A DNA stretch of 64,000 bases from Proteiniphilum saccharofermentans (GTDB lineage: Bacteria > Bacteroidota > Bacteroidia > Bacteroidales > Dysgonomonadaceae): the NCBI RefSeq assembly GCF_900095135.1, contig NZ_LT605205.1, forward strand, positions 682,001 through 746,000, given 5' to 3'. Position 1 is the first letter of the stretch. The number at the start of each line of letters is the position of its first letter. Under the pieces are notes generated by a model. It did not search any database. It saw nothing but the letters and a program-made list of their open reading frames with translations, and was not told where the DNA came from. This document shows positions 8,895-17,840 of the stretch, one piece after another. Both the position numbers and the translations under genes were made by a program.

Positions 8895-9395
8895 CTACAC
8901 TATCGAGTTGATTGCAGAATGATAATCCGGCTCCTGTGCAATCTCGGGAACCAGTTCGGTATATACTACTTTCCCATCACGATCCACTATTACCACAGCG
9001 CGGGCCAAAAGTCCTTTTAATGGGCCGTCGCTCATTAGCAGTCCGTAATTTTCGGCGAATGATTTGTCGCGGAAACAAGAAAGTGTAACAACATTTTCAA
9101 TGCCTTCAGCCGCACAGAATCTCCCGGCAGCAAAGGGCAGGTCGGCAGAAATACAAAGCACTACCGTATCTTTTAATGAAGCGGCTTCCTGGTTGAAGCG
9201 ACGCACAGAGGCGGCACATACTCCGGTATCGATACTCGGGAAAATATTGAGAACAACATTTTTTCCTCTGAAGTCCGATAATTTAGCTTCGGAAAGATCT
9301 CCCTTTACCAACGTAAAATCGGGTGCAGCCACACCTTTTTGGGGCAGCTCTCCGGTTGTGTGAACGGGATTGCCTTTAAATGTAATACTTGCCAT
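8895..9395 (-). CDS. tpx: Thiol peroxidase Tpx
   Basis: Atypical 2-Cys peroxiredoxin that reduces hydrogen and lipid peroxides with thioredoxin. Length 166 aa is normal. The peroxidatic cysteine is Cys60 in IDTGVCAASVRRF and the resolving cysteine is Cys94 in RFCAAEGIENV, the spacing that defines Tpx rather than AhpC or BCP. The N-terminal beta-hairpin (ITFKGNPVHTTGELP) is also characteristic. Probably heads a two-gene unit with the small membrane protein that follows. The 240 nt upstream contain an 11-bp direct repeat that might be a regulatory site. Confidence 0.95.
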   Translation of the reverse strand: MASITFKGNPVHTTGELPQKGVAAPDFTLVKGDLSEAKLSDFRGKNVVLNIFPSIDTGVCAASVRRFNQEAASLKDTVVLCISADLPFAAGRFCAAEGIENVVTLSCFRDKSFAENYGLLMSDGPLKGLLARAVVIVDRDGKVVYTELVPEIAQEPDYHSAINSIV

Positions 9396-9499
9396 TATAT
9401 TATTGCTTATTTAAAATTGTTCAATTTCATTAGTCATTTTGAGTCGCCTTTGCTCCTCGATTTTCAATTTTCGCTATGGGAAAGTTCAAGTATGCTAAT

Positions 9500-9551
9500 C
9501 GAAAACATTCAAACAAGTTTGACTTTCTCATTTAGCTTAACGAAAACATTC
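9500..9551. repeat. Two direct copies of CGAAAACATTC upstream of tpx
   Basis: Identical 11-mers at 9500-9510 and 9541-9551, 41 bp apart (about four helical turns) with similar bases before each (GCTAAT and GCTTAA). They lie 105-156 nt upstream of the tpx start. A regulator site is possible but unproven. Confidence 0.35.
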
Positions 9552-9637
9552 TTAATTGTCCTTTTTCTGTAATCTCTAAACAAAAAGTTGGTTTAAATGT
9601 TCATGGCTATGACATTTTTAACTTTAAATGCAAGTTA

Positions 9638-12460
9638 TTATAACTCCTCTTTGAGATAAACCGCAGTATAACTTTTTCCGTTATTGACAATCTCTTCGGG
9701 AGTTCCTTTAGCGAGGATCTGACCTCCTCTTTCTCCTCCTTCCGGCCCCAGATCGATGATATAATCGGCACATTTGATAATATCGAGATTATGTTCGATG
9801 ACAATCACGGTATTGCCCTTATCTACCAATTTGTTCAATACTCCCAGAAGTACGCGAATATCTTCAAAGTGTAACCCTGTAGTGGGTTCGTCCAACACAT
9901 AAAGGGTATTCCCAGTATCGATACGGGCCAGCTCGGTAGCCAATTTCACCCGCTGGCTTTCTCCCCCCGACAAGGTGGTGGAGGATTGTCCCAGTTTGAT
10001 ATATCCTAATCCGACTTCTTGCAAAACTTTTATTTTATGTAATATGGTCGGCACATTTTCGAAAAAATCCACTGCCTCGTTGATGGTCATGTCCAGTACA
10101 TCGGCTATCGATTTTCCTTTAAACCGTACTTCCAGTGTTTCACGGTTATACCGTTTACCATGACACTCTTCGCAGGGGACCATTACATCGGGCAGGAAAT
10201 TCATTTCAATGGTTTTATATCCGTTCCCGCCGCATTTTTCACAACGACCTCCTTTCACATTAAAGGAAAACCGTCCCGGTTTGTAACCTCTGATCTTGGC
10301 TTCGGGCATTCCGGCAAACAGCAGGCGGATATCGGAAAAGACTCCGGTGTAGGTTGCCGGGTTGGAGCGGGGCGTACGGCCTATGGGGGACTGGTCTACA
10401 CTTACTATTTTGTCGAGATGTTCGATCCCTTTCACAGATTTATAGGGCAGGGGATCTTTTAACGAGCGATAAAATTTCTGGCTGAGAATGGGTTGCAGTG
10501 TCTCGTTGATCAATGTCGATTTCCCGCTGCCGGAAACGCCGGTTACGCAGATAAGAGTACCGAGGGGGAACATTGCCGTCACATTTTTCAGGTTGTTACC
10601 CGATGCTCCTTCGATAATGAGTTTCTTGCCACTTCCTTCCCTCCTTTTTTCGGGAATGGCGATTTCTAACTTGCCATTCAGGTAGTTGGAGGTAAGTGTG
10701 TTTCTTTTCAGCATTTCTGAAGGAAGGCCTTCGAATACCACATCACCCCCCTTTTGACCGGCAAAAGGCCCCATATCGACTATATAATCGGATGCCAGCA
10801 TCATATCTTTGTCGTGTTCCACCACTACCACCGAGTTACCCGAATCCCGCAGTTTCTTCAGCGAGTCGATCAGGCGGTGGTTATCGCGTTGGTGGAGCCC
10901 GATACTGGGCTCGTCGAGTATATAAAGCACATTTACCAGTTGCGATCCGATCTGGGTAGCCAGACGGATACGCTGGCTCTCACCACCGGATAGGGATGCC
11001 GATGAACGGGAGAGAGACAGGTATCCCAGTCCCACATCCAGCAGGAACTGGAGACGTGAAAGGATCTCTTTCTTGATCTCTCCGGCGATAAGGCGTTGCT
11101 TCTCCGTTATATCTGTTTCTGAAGAAATAATCCATTGATACAGCGATTGGATATCCATTTCTGCCAACTCGGCAATATTTTTTCCGTTGATCTTGAAATG
11201 GAGTGCTTCCTTGTTGAGCCGTTGCCCGTGACATTCGGGGCAGACCGAGGTGGTGATGAACTGGCCTGCCCATTTTTGGGCGGTAGCCGAAGCTTCATCT
11301 TCCTGCTGCATCTCAATATATTTGGTGACCCCTTCGTAGGAGACCATATAATTGGAGTTTCCCAGCGACTCGTTTTTTATTTTGAGTCGCTCATCGGTAC
11401 CATACATGATCTCATCGATAGCTTCCTGGGGGATATCTTTGATCGGTGTTTTCAGTGTCACCCCATATTTCTCGCAGATGGCTGCGATTTGCCAGAAGAG
11501 CAGGTTGCTTCGTTCCTTCCCGAGTGGTGCAATACCTCCTCCTGCAATGCTGAGATTGGGATCGGGGATGACCTTTTCGACATCGATCTGATCGACCGAA
11601 CCGATACCCTTGCAGCGGGGACAGGCTCCCTGTGGTGAATTGAAAGAAAAATTATGGGGTGCAGGTTCATTATACGAAAGACCGGTGGTCGGGCACATAA
11701 GGCTGCGACTGTAATGGCGCACTTCCCCGGCTTCTACATCCTGTATAAGGATCAGGCCGGAACCCTGCTTCATGGCGGTACGTACGCTGCTTTGCAATTT
11801 ATCTGCAAACTTATTGGATACAACCAGCTTATCGATGAGTATCTCGATATTGTGGTTTTTATATCTGTCCACACGCATGCCGGGCATGATTTCCCTGATT
11901 TCACCGTCGACCCTCACATTGAGATATCCTTTTTTCCGGATCTGTTCAAACAGCTCCTTATAGTGTCCTTTCCTGTTTCTCACCACCGGAGCGAGGATAT
12001 AGATCTTTTTACCGATATATTTCTCTAATATCAGTTCCAGTATCTGGCTGTCGGTATATTTCACCATTTTCTCTCCGGTGATATAGGAGTATGCTTCACC
12101 GGCACGGGCATAAAGCAGGCGGAGAAAGTCATATACTTCAGTAGTGGTACCAACGGTAGAACGTGGATTTTTATTGGTGGTCTTCTGTTCAATGGAAATG
12201 ACCGGGCTTAAGCCTGTGATCTTGTCCACGTCAGGACGTTCCATCTTGCCCAGAAATCCACGGGCGTAAGCCGAGAAAGTCTCTATATAGCGACGCTGTC
12301 CCTCGGCAAAGATGGTGTCGAATGCAAGCGATGATTTCCCGCTGCCACTCAATCCGGTGATTACCGTGAGAGAGTCGCGGGGGATCGTTACGTCAATATT
12401 TTTTAAGTTATGTACGCGTGCGCCGTACACCTCTATTATCTGTTCAGTTTCGGATGCCAT
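9638..12460 (-). CDS. uvrA: Excinuclease ABC subunit A
   Basis: Damage-recognition ATPase of nucleotide excision repair. The product is 940 aa from the ATG at 12460 (MASETEQ); an in-frame ATG at 12484 would overlap the upstream gene by 16 nt, so I prefer the shorter form, which starts 8 nt after that gene. Both ABC modules are seen: Walker A GLSGSGKSS near the N-terminus and VSGSGKSTL in the second half, each with an LSGGESQR signature. Zinc-binding cysteine pairs occur as CPRCKG, CPECHG, CEKCGG and CEECHG. Everything needed for activity appears intact. It follows the transglycosylase gene closely and may be cotranscribed with it. Confidence 0.97.
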   Translation of the reverse strand: MASETEQIIEVYGARVHNLKNIDVTIPRDSLTVITGLSGSGKSSLAFDTIFAEGQRRYIETFSAYARGFLGKMERPDVDKITGLSPVISIEQKTTNKNPRSTVGTTTEVYDFLRLLYARAGEAYSYITGEKMVKYTDSQILELILEKYIGKKIYILAPVVRNRKGHYKELFEQIRKKGYLNVRVDGEIREIMPGMRVDRYKNHNIEILIDKLVVSNKFADKLQSSVRTAMKQGSGLILIQDVEAGEVRHYSRSLMCPTTGLSYNEPAPHNFSFNSPQGACPRCKGIGSVDQIDVEKVIPDPNLSIAGGGIAPLGKERSNLLFWQIAAICEKYGVTLKTPIKDIPQEAIDEIMYGTDERLKIKNESLGNSNYMVSYEGVTKYIEMQQEDEASATAQKWAGQFITTSVCPECHGQRLNKEALHFKINGKNIAELAEMDIQSLYQWIISSETDITEKQRLIAGEIKKEILSRLQFLLDVGLGYLSLSRSSASLSGGESQRIRLATQIGSQLVNVLYILDEPSIGLHQRDNHRLIDSLKKLRDSGNSVVVVEHDKDMMLASDYIVDMGPFAGQKGGDVVFEGLPSEMLKRNTLTSNYLNGKLEIAIPEKRREGSGKKLIIEGASGNNLKNVTAMFPLGTLICVTGVSGSGKSTLINETLQPILSQKFYRSLKDPLPYKSVKGIEHLDKIVSVDQSPIGRTPRSNPATYTGVFSDIRLLFAGMPEAKIRGYKPGRFSFNVKGGRCEKCGGNGYKTIEMNFLPDVMVPCEECHGKRYNRETLEVRFKGKSIADVLDMTINEAVDFFENVPTILHKIKVLQEVGLGYIKLGQSSTTLSGGESQRVKLATELARIDTGNTLYVLDEPTTGLHFEDIRVLLGVLNKLVDKGNTVIVIEHNLDIIKCADYIIDLGPEGGERGGQILAKGTPEEIVNNGKSYTAVYLKEEL

Positions 12461-12468
12461 AATCTTTT

Positions 12469-13446
12469 TTATTTCACTACCCATGCCGGATTATGAACCT
12501 TAGGGCTTTCCCCTTTCTTGTAGTACAGGTCTTCCTGTGTGGGAATAAGCAGGGTGTAGGTCTTGCCCGACGGGTTGCTCAGGCTGGTATTTCGTAGCCA
12601 TGAGTTGAAGTCTTTCAACTGCGCATAGGTGATGTTGTGTTGTTTGGCAAAAGTTGCCAGGTCGGGTATAGAGGAAGATACCTTCACCTCTTTGAACTGC
12701 ATGGGTTTATAGAGATGATCCGGCCTTATAACGAATCCGTATTGCTGCGGATTTTCGAAGATCTGTTTGATGGCAAGCATGCGGTAGTAATAGCGGGAAG
12801 TCTCTTCCACCAACCAGAGGTCGAGCGAATCGTCTACCCCCTGGTCTCTTAACCCGTTAGTGATACGCGCTTGTCCTCCGTTATATGACAGGGCGGCGGC
12901 ACTCCATGAACCGTGGTTGCGGTAGGCCTCTTTCAGATAGCGACAGGCGGCCACAGTCGATTTTTCTACGTGATAACGTTCGTCGACATCAGTCCTTGTT
13001 TCAAGACCGTATTGTTTGCCCGTACTTTGGAGGAACTGCCAAAGTCCTGCCGCACGGGCGGGGGAGACTGCCCTGGGATCGAGGCTGCTTTCTATTACCG
13101 CCAGATATTTCAGGTCGTCGGGAACCCCTTGTTGTTTAAGGATTGGTTCAATGATCGGGAAGAAGCGGTTGGCCCTTTTGAAAAGGAGTAGGGTGGTGGA
13201 ATGGAAGTAGGTGAAACTATTCAGTTCCCGGTCCATCCGTTCCCGTTTATCATAGCGGTCAAAAGTGATCTGTTCTCCTGCAAATTCCATACTTTCCGGA
13301 ATGGCTACCGAGGCTGTCATGGAGAGTACCAATGGTCTTTCCGATTCGGTTTTCTCGATGTTATTTCCCGATGTGAGGGCTATGAATAATACCCCCAATC
13401 CTATTATCAATATTGAGAAAGAGATCAATAGTGCCGATTTCTTCAT
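12469..13446 (-). CDS. MltD-like membrane-anchored lytic transglycosylase
   Basis: Peptidoglycan-cleaving lytic transglycosylase, 325 aa. Residues 5-25 form an N-terminal membrane anchor or uncleaved signal. The SLT domain covers about residues 95-220, with the catalytic Glu119 in LAVIESSLDP and the conserved AGLWQFLQSTGKQYGL and ALSYNGGQ motifs. A C-terminal LysM-like segment (about 265-315, LATFAKQHNITYAQLKDFN ... LLIP) should bind glycan. Its substrate is cell-wall murein in the periplasm. It is followed directly by uvrA; that pairing has no obvious functional logic. Confidence 0.88.
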   Translation of the reverse strand: MKKSALLISFSILIIGLGVLFIALTSGNNIEKTESERPLVLSMTASVAIPESMEFAGEQITFDRYDKRERMDRELNSFTYFHSTTLLLFKRANRFFPIIEPILKQQGVPDDLKYLAVIESSLDPRAVSPARAAGLWQFLQSTGKQYGLETRTDVDERYHVEKSTVAACRYLKEAYRNHGSWSAAALSYNGGQARITNGLRDQGVDDSLDLWLVEETSRYYYRMLAIKQIFENPQQYGFVIRPDHLYKPMQFKEVKVSSSIPDLATFAKQHNITYAQLKDFNSWLRNTSLSNPSGKTYTLLIPTQEDLYYKKGESPKVHNPAWVVK

Positions 13447-13517
13447 TCTTTATTTAGCTTTGTGAATTCTTATAATATTTTTCCGGCGAGTGGGTGCCGG
13501 TATATTTTTGAGTAGAA

Positions 13518-13525
13518 CAAAGATA
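13518..13525 (-). promoter_or_regulatory. -7 promoter element for the transglycosylase-uvrA unit
   Basis: Minus-strand TATCTTTG, exact consensus, 72 nt upstream of the ATG at 13446. A -33 TTG is not evident. The rest of 13526-13698 shows no recognisable feature. Confidence 0.5.
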
Positions 13526-13698
13526 ATCGTTTTTTTGGAAATTTGGAAATGAGCAGTGAGAACTCAGATTTTTCATATATATTCGCACTTCGTGTTATTC
13601 GGCTTTGCCGATATTCATTCGCTCTGCTTATGTTTAACAACAGAGCAACAACTGAATAACAATCGAATAATAACTTTATTGCTTTATTCTAAAAGAAT

Positions 13699-16683
13699 AT
13701 GAAACTAAAAACGCCAGGGTCAGTAATTAAGGCACATGATATAAACCGGTTCAGATTCCGGGATACCCCGTTTGTGAAGTTGATGAACAAACGTATTTTC
13801 AATATATTGATGGTGGCTTCCAGGTATGATATGTTCATCCTGGAAGACGACGGTCGTGTCGATGAACAGATTTTCAATGAGTATACCTCACTCAACCTCC
13901 GCTATCCGCCGCGTTTTACACAGGTTGGGAGCAGTAAGGAGGCACTGGCAGAGTTGAAACAGAATCGTTATGAGTTGATCATCTGCATGCCCAACATGGA
14001 CAATAGTGATACTTTCGATCTGGCGAAGCAAATCAAAGCGCGCTACCCGGATATTCCTGTAGTGTTGCTCACACCTTTCTCCAAAGCGGTCACACAATCG
14101 TTACGGAAGTCAGATCTGAGCGGTATCGATTACGTATTCAGTTGGTTGGGGGATACGGATCTGTTGTTGGCTATCATCAAGATTATTGAAGACCGGATGA
14201 ATGTGGAACACGACGTAAAGACGGTCGGTGTACAGACTGTAATGTTGGTGGAAGATTCCGTTCGTTTCTATTCAACGGCATTACCATTGCTTTATAAGTT
14301 TGTGCTCAGTGAATCGAAAGAGTTCTCGAAGGAGGCCCTCAACGACCACCTGAGAATGCTCCGCATGCGCGGACGTCCAAAGATACTGCTTGCCCGTAAC
14401 TATGAGGAGGCAATCACCTATTACAAAAAGTATGGTGATAATATGCTGGGTGTGATCAGTGATATGAGTTTCAATATTGAAGGGGAGAAGGATAAATTAG
14501 CCGGCAAGCGGCTCGGTGAATGGATCAGGAAGAAAGACCGTTATATCCCGATTATTTATGCTTCTTCGGAGTCGGAAAACCGGAAATATGCAGCCGATGT
14601 GGATGCTGTATTTATTGATAAAAATTCCAAGACTTTTCCACAGGATCTGCGTAAAGCAATCAAAGAGAATCTGGGTTTTGGAGACTTCATTATAACCGAT
14701 CCCATTACCAAACAAGAGATATTCCGGATCAAGAATCTGAAGGAATTGCAAATGAATATCCGTAATATTCCTGATGATGCTTTATATTACCACCTTTCAA
14801 GAAATCATTTTTCCAGGTTTTTTTATTCCCGTGCCATGTTTCCCGTAGCGGAGATGCTCAAGAAGATAGATGTTTCGGAATATGCCAATATGCATGATGC
14901 AAGAGAACTTATTTATGCCACTATCGTGCAATACAGGCGTATGAAGAATACCGGAGTGGTAGCTGTTTTCGAGAAAGACCGATTCGACCAGTATTCGAAC
15001 TTTGCCCGTATCGGAGAGGGTTCACTCGGGGGTAAAGGAAGAGGATTGGCTTTTATCGGTTATATGGTGAAAACCCATCTGGAGTTAAATAATAATCACA
15101 ACTTTCCTGTGACTACTCCGAAGACGGTGGTGCTTTGTACCGATATCTTCGATGAATTCATGGAGGCCAATAATCTCTATCCGATGGCCCTTGCGGATCT
15201 GGAAGACGAGATGATCCTGAAGCATTTTCTTGCTGCCAAACTTCCGAAGCGGTTGGTGAGTGATTTTCTTGTGTTCTTTGATGCGATAGAGACGCCTATT
15301 GCCATCCGTTCTTCAAGTTTGCTGGAGGACTCACAGTATCAGCCTTTCGCCGGTATTTATTCCACTTACATGATCCCTTATGTGAATGATAAATATGAGA
15401 TGGTGCGTCTACTCAGCAATGCTATCAAGGCAGTATATGCTTCTGTTTTCTATAAGGATAGCAAGGCCTATATGTCTGCAACGCAAAACCTGATCGATCA
15501 GGAGAAGATGGCGATTGTCCTGCAGGAGGTGGTGGGATCGCAATACGGAAACCTGTTCTATCCTGCCATTTCAGGGGTAGCCCGTTCCCTTAACTATTAT
15601 CCTATCGGCAATGAAAAACCGGAAGATGGTATTGTGAGTATGGCATTTGGATTGGGGAAATATATTATGGATGGGCTTATGGGACTCCGTTTTTCCCCAC
15701 TCCATGCATCTAATATTCTGCAATTGAGCTCGCTCGATCTGGCGTTGAGTGATACCCAGACCCGTTTCTATGCCCTTGACCTGAATTCGGAGATAAAGGA
15801 TTTTATGATTGATGATGGTTTTAATCTTTTGAAACTTCGACTCAAAGAGGCAGAAAAAGAAGGGCCACTCAGGTATGTGGCTTCTACTTATGATCCTCAG
15901 GATCAGATTATACGGGATGGATATTATGAAGGAGGTCGTAAGATTATCTCCTTTGCCAATATTCTACAGCATGAAATGTTTCCACTTTCGGAGATCCTGG
16001 ATAAACTCCTGAAAGCAGGACAGAAGGAGATGGGGCGTCCCGTAGAGATAGAATTTGCCGTGGATATTGAGGACAATCAGTTTGCTTCTTTTTATGTATT
16101 ACAGATCCGACCCATTGTAGACAACAAGGAGGTGGTGCATGAGAACCTCGAAGAGGTGGAAATAGCCAATACTATACTATTTTCAAAGAATGCCCTTGGA
16201 AACGGAATATCAAACGATGTATATGACGTGGTTTATGTGAAAACTGCGGCTTTTAACGCTTCCAGGAATCCACTGATAGCTCGTGAGATTGAGTCCCTGA
16301 ATAGCAGGTTCGCAGCTGAAGGAACCAATTATGTGCTGGTTGGTCCGGGTCGCTGGGGTTCTTCCGATCCCTGGCTGGGTATCCCGGTGAAATGGCCGCA
16401 TATTAGTCAGGCAAGGGTAATTGTGGAGTCGGGAATGGAGAATTACCGTATAGAACCGAGCCAGGGGACTCATTTTTTCCAGAATCTAACTTCCTTTGGC
16501 GTGGGATATTTTACAGTGAATCCCTTTGCCGAAAATGATGGATTTTTTGATGAGGAATTTCTCAATTCGCAATCCTCCGTCTATGAGACGGAATTTATCC
16601 GTCAGGTACATTTCGACCAGCCGGTGGTCATCAAAATAAATGGTAAAAAAAGAGCGGGAGTAGTGATGAAACCGGGAAAATGA
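13699..16683 (+). CDS. Receiver-like / PEP-synthase ATP-binding domain hybrid protein
   Basis: A 994-aa protein that joins signalling-type and PEP-synthase-type parts. Residues about 30-165 and 185-340 resemble response-regulator receiver folds (ILMVASRYDMFILEDDG; ELIICMPNMD; later TVMLVEDS and YIPIIYASSES). From about residue 435 comes the pyruvate/PEP-dikinase N-terminal ATP-grasp domain: GEGSLGGKGRGLAFIGY, TPIAIRSSSLLEDS, and the final FYVLQIRPI. The swivelling phosphohistidine domain and the PEP-binding barrel of true PpsA are missing; instead about 180 residues of unknown type follow (VLVGPGRWGSSDPWLGIPV). So it probably binds ATP but cannot be a complete PEP synthase. The role is unknown; conserved in Bacteroidota as far as I recall. 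Confidence 0.75.
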   Translation: MKLKTPGSVIKAHDINRFRFRDTPFVKLMNKRIFNILMVASRYDMFILEDDGRVDEQIFNEYTSLNLRYPPRFTQVGSSKEALAELKQNRYELIICMPNMDNSDTFDLAKQIKARYPDIPVVLLTPFSKAVTQSLRKSDLSGIDYVFSWLGDTDLLLAIIKIIEDRMNVEHDVKTVGVQTVMLVEDSVRFYSTALPLLYKFVLSESKEFSKEALNDHLRMLRMRGRPKILLARNYEEAITYYKKYGDNMLGVISDMSFNIEGEKDKLAGKRLGEWIRKKDRYIPIIYASSESENRKYAADVDAVFIDKNSKTFPQDLRKAIKENLGFGDFIITDPITKQEIFRIKNLKELQMNIRNIPDDALYYHLSRNHFSRFFYSRAMFPVAEMLKKIDVSEYANMHDARELIYATIVQYRRMKNTGVVAVFEKDRFDQYSNFARIGEGSLGGKGRGLAFIGYMVKTHLELNNNHNFPVTTPKTVVLCTDIFDEFMEANNLYPMALADLEDEMILKHFLAAKLPKRLVSDFLVFFDAIETPIAIRSSSLLEDSQYQPFAGIYSTYMIPYVNDKYEMVRLLSNAIKAVYASVFYKDSKAYMSATQNLIDQEKMAIVLQEVVGSQYGNLFYPAISGVARSLNYYPIGNEKPEDGIVSMAFGLGKYIMDGLMGLRFSPLHASNILQLSSLDLALSDTQTRFYALDLNSEIKDFMIDDGFNLLKLRLKEAEKEGPLRYVASTYDPQDQIIRDGYYEGGRKIISFANILQHEMFPLSEILDKLLKAGQKEMGRPVEIEFAVDIEDNQFASFYVLQIRPIVDNKEVVHENLEEVEIANTILFSKNALGNGISNDVYDVVYVKTAAFNASRNPLIAREIESLNSRFAAEGTNYVLVGPGRWGSSDPWLGIPVKWPHISQARVIVESGMENYRIEPSQGTHFFQNLTSFGVGYFTVNPFAENDGFFDEEFLNSQSSVYETEFIRQVHFDQPVVIKINGKKRAGVVMKPGK

Positions 16684-16898
16684 TTTGTTTTGGCTTTATG
16701 TTTTGATAGTTAGATTGTTGCGGAATGAAATCGAGCTGATTTTTGCCGTTAACAGGAGTTAAGAGTGGGTTATCTGTGGTTAAAATTTATGTAACCATGC
16801 AACGTTTCCATGTCTGTATTCGTCTCTCCTTATGTGTACACGAGATCTCAAACCACACAGATTACACTATTTTTTAACTATTAAAAAAGAGAGTTATT

Positions 16899-17651
16899 AT
16901 GAAAAGAATTTCTATTTATCTATTGAGCCTGATGGTATCAGGCGCGTTTTTCGTGGCATGTGACGATGATGAAAGTAATGGCAAATTGACTTTCGATAAG
17001 AATAGCGTTGAAGTGATTATTGGTGAGGAAGATGCCGTGAAAGTGAGCGGCGGGGTAGCTCCTTATGAAGCGACGCCGGCCGATGAAACGGTTGCCGAAG
17101 CAACGGTAAGTGGCAGTGATATAACTATCAAGGGTCTAAAAGAAGGCAATACCACGGTAAAGGTGACCGATAAGAACGGCCTGGAGGCTGTCATAGCCGT
17201 TGCCGTGAAAGCGGATCCCTATGAGGAAGAAAAAGAAGATGCCACCGTACGGATCAAATGGGATACCTATGAGAAGATAGAAGGTACGGATGAGGGAACT
17301 TTTACGCTTACTAAGGACGCTGAAACCAAAACTGTTACTTATTCATGGACGAATGAAGAGGAAAATGAGTCTTTGGTACTGATATTTACTGACGCTGAAG
17401 ACAAAATAGGCGGTAACGGTGATGGAGAAGAAACTGCTTCTGTAAAAGCGGAAAATTCCGAACCGGTAGGGAAACTCACAGTAACGGTGGAAGGGGAAGA
17501 TCCCGTTGATTACGACGTGACTGCTTGGAGCCTTTTGCAAGCTCAACCAGCAGACGATGAAGAAGGAACTCCCGATACTTACTGGATCGCCTTTACGGCA
17601 GATGGTAAAACCGGACTCTGTGTAGCTCCGTTGACAGTGGAAACAGAATAA
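16899..17651 (+). CDS. Ig-like (BIG2-type) lipoprotein
   Basis: A 250-aa surface or periplasmic lipoprotein. The signal ends in FFVAC with Cys21 lipidated, followed by DDDES, an acidic stretch that in Bacteroidota favours export to the cell surface. Residues about 30-108 read as a bacterial Ig-like domain (DITIKGLKEGNTTVKVTDKNG). The remainder is strongly acidic and beta-rich with no family that I recognise. It is followed by a strong terminator and so is probably transcribed alone. Function unknown; a binding or adhesion role is only a guess. Confidence 0.75.
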   Translation: MKRISIYLLSLMVSGAFFVACDDDESNGKLTFDKNSVEVIIGEEDAVKVSGGVAPYEATPADETVAEATVSGSDITIKGLKEGNTTVKVTDKNGLEAVIAVAVKADPYEEEKEDATVRIKWDTYEKIEGTDEGTFTLTKDAETKTVTYSWTNEEENESLVLIFTDAEDKIGGNGDGEETASVKAENSEPVGKLTVTVEGEDPVDYDVTAWSLLQAQPADDEEGTPDTYWIAFTADGKTGLCVAPLTVETE

Positions 17652-17673
17652 TAAAAAGTTTATTTTTTACTTT

Positions 17674-17728
17674 ACCGGTATCTTCTTTCAATGCATGCTA
17701 TGGAAGAAGATACCGGTTTTCGGTTTTT
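17674..17728 (+). terminator. Rho-independent terminator
   Basis: Perfect 14-bp stem, ACCGGTATCTTCTT (17674-17687) with AAGAAGATACCGGT (17704-17717), 16-nt loop, followed by TTTCGGTTTTT. It ends the lipoprotein gene. Confidence 0.85.
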
Positions 17729-17840
17729 GCCGGTCACTCCCCTTCATTGCCCTATCCCCTTTTTAATCAAAACAAAAAGTTTCTGAAATTGTTAAATGGA
17801 TAGTTGATTCTTGATCCAATTATTCGCAAACAACACCCCT

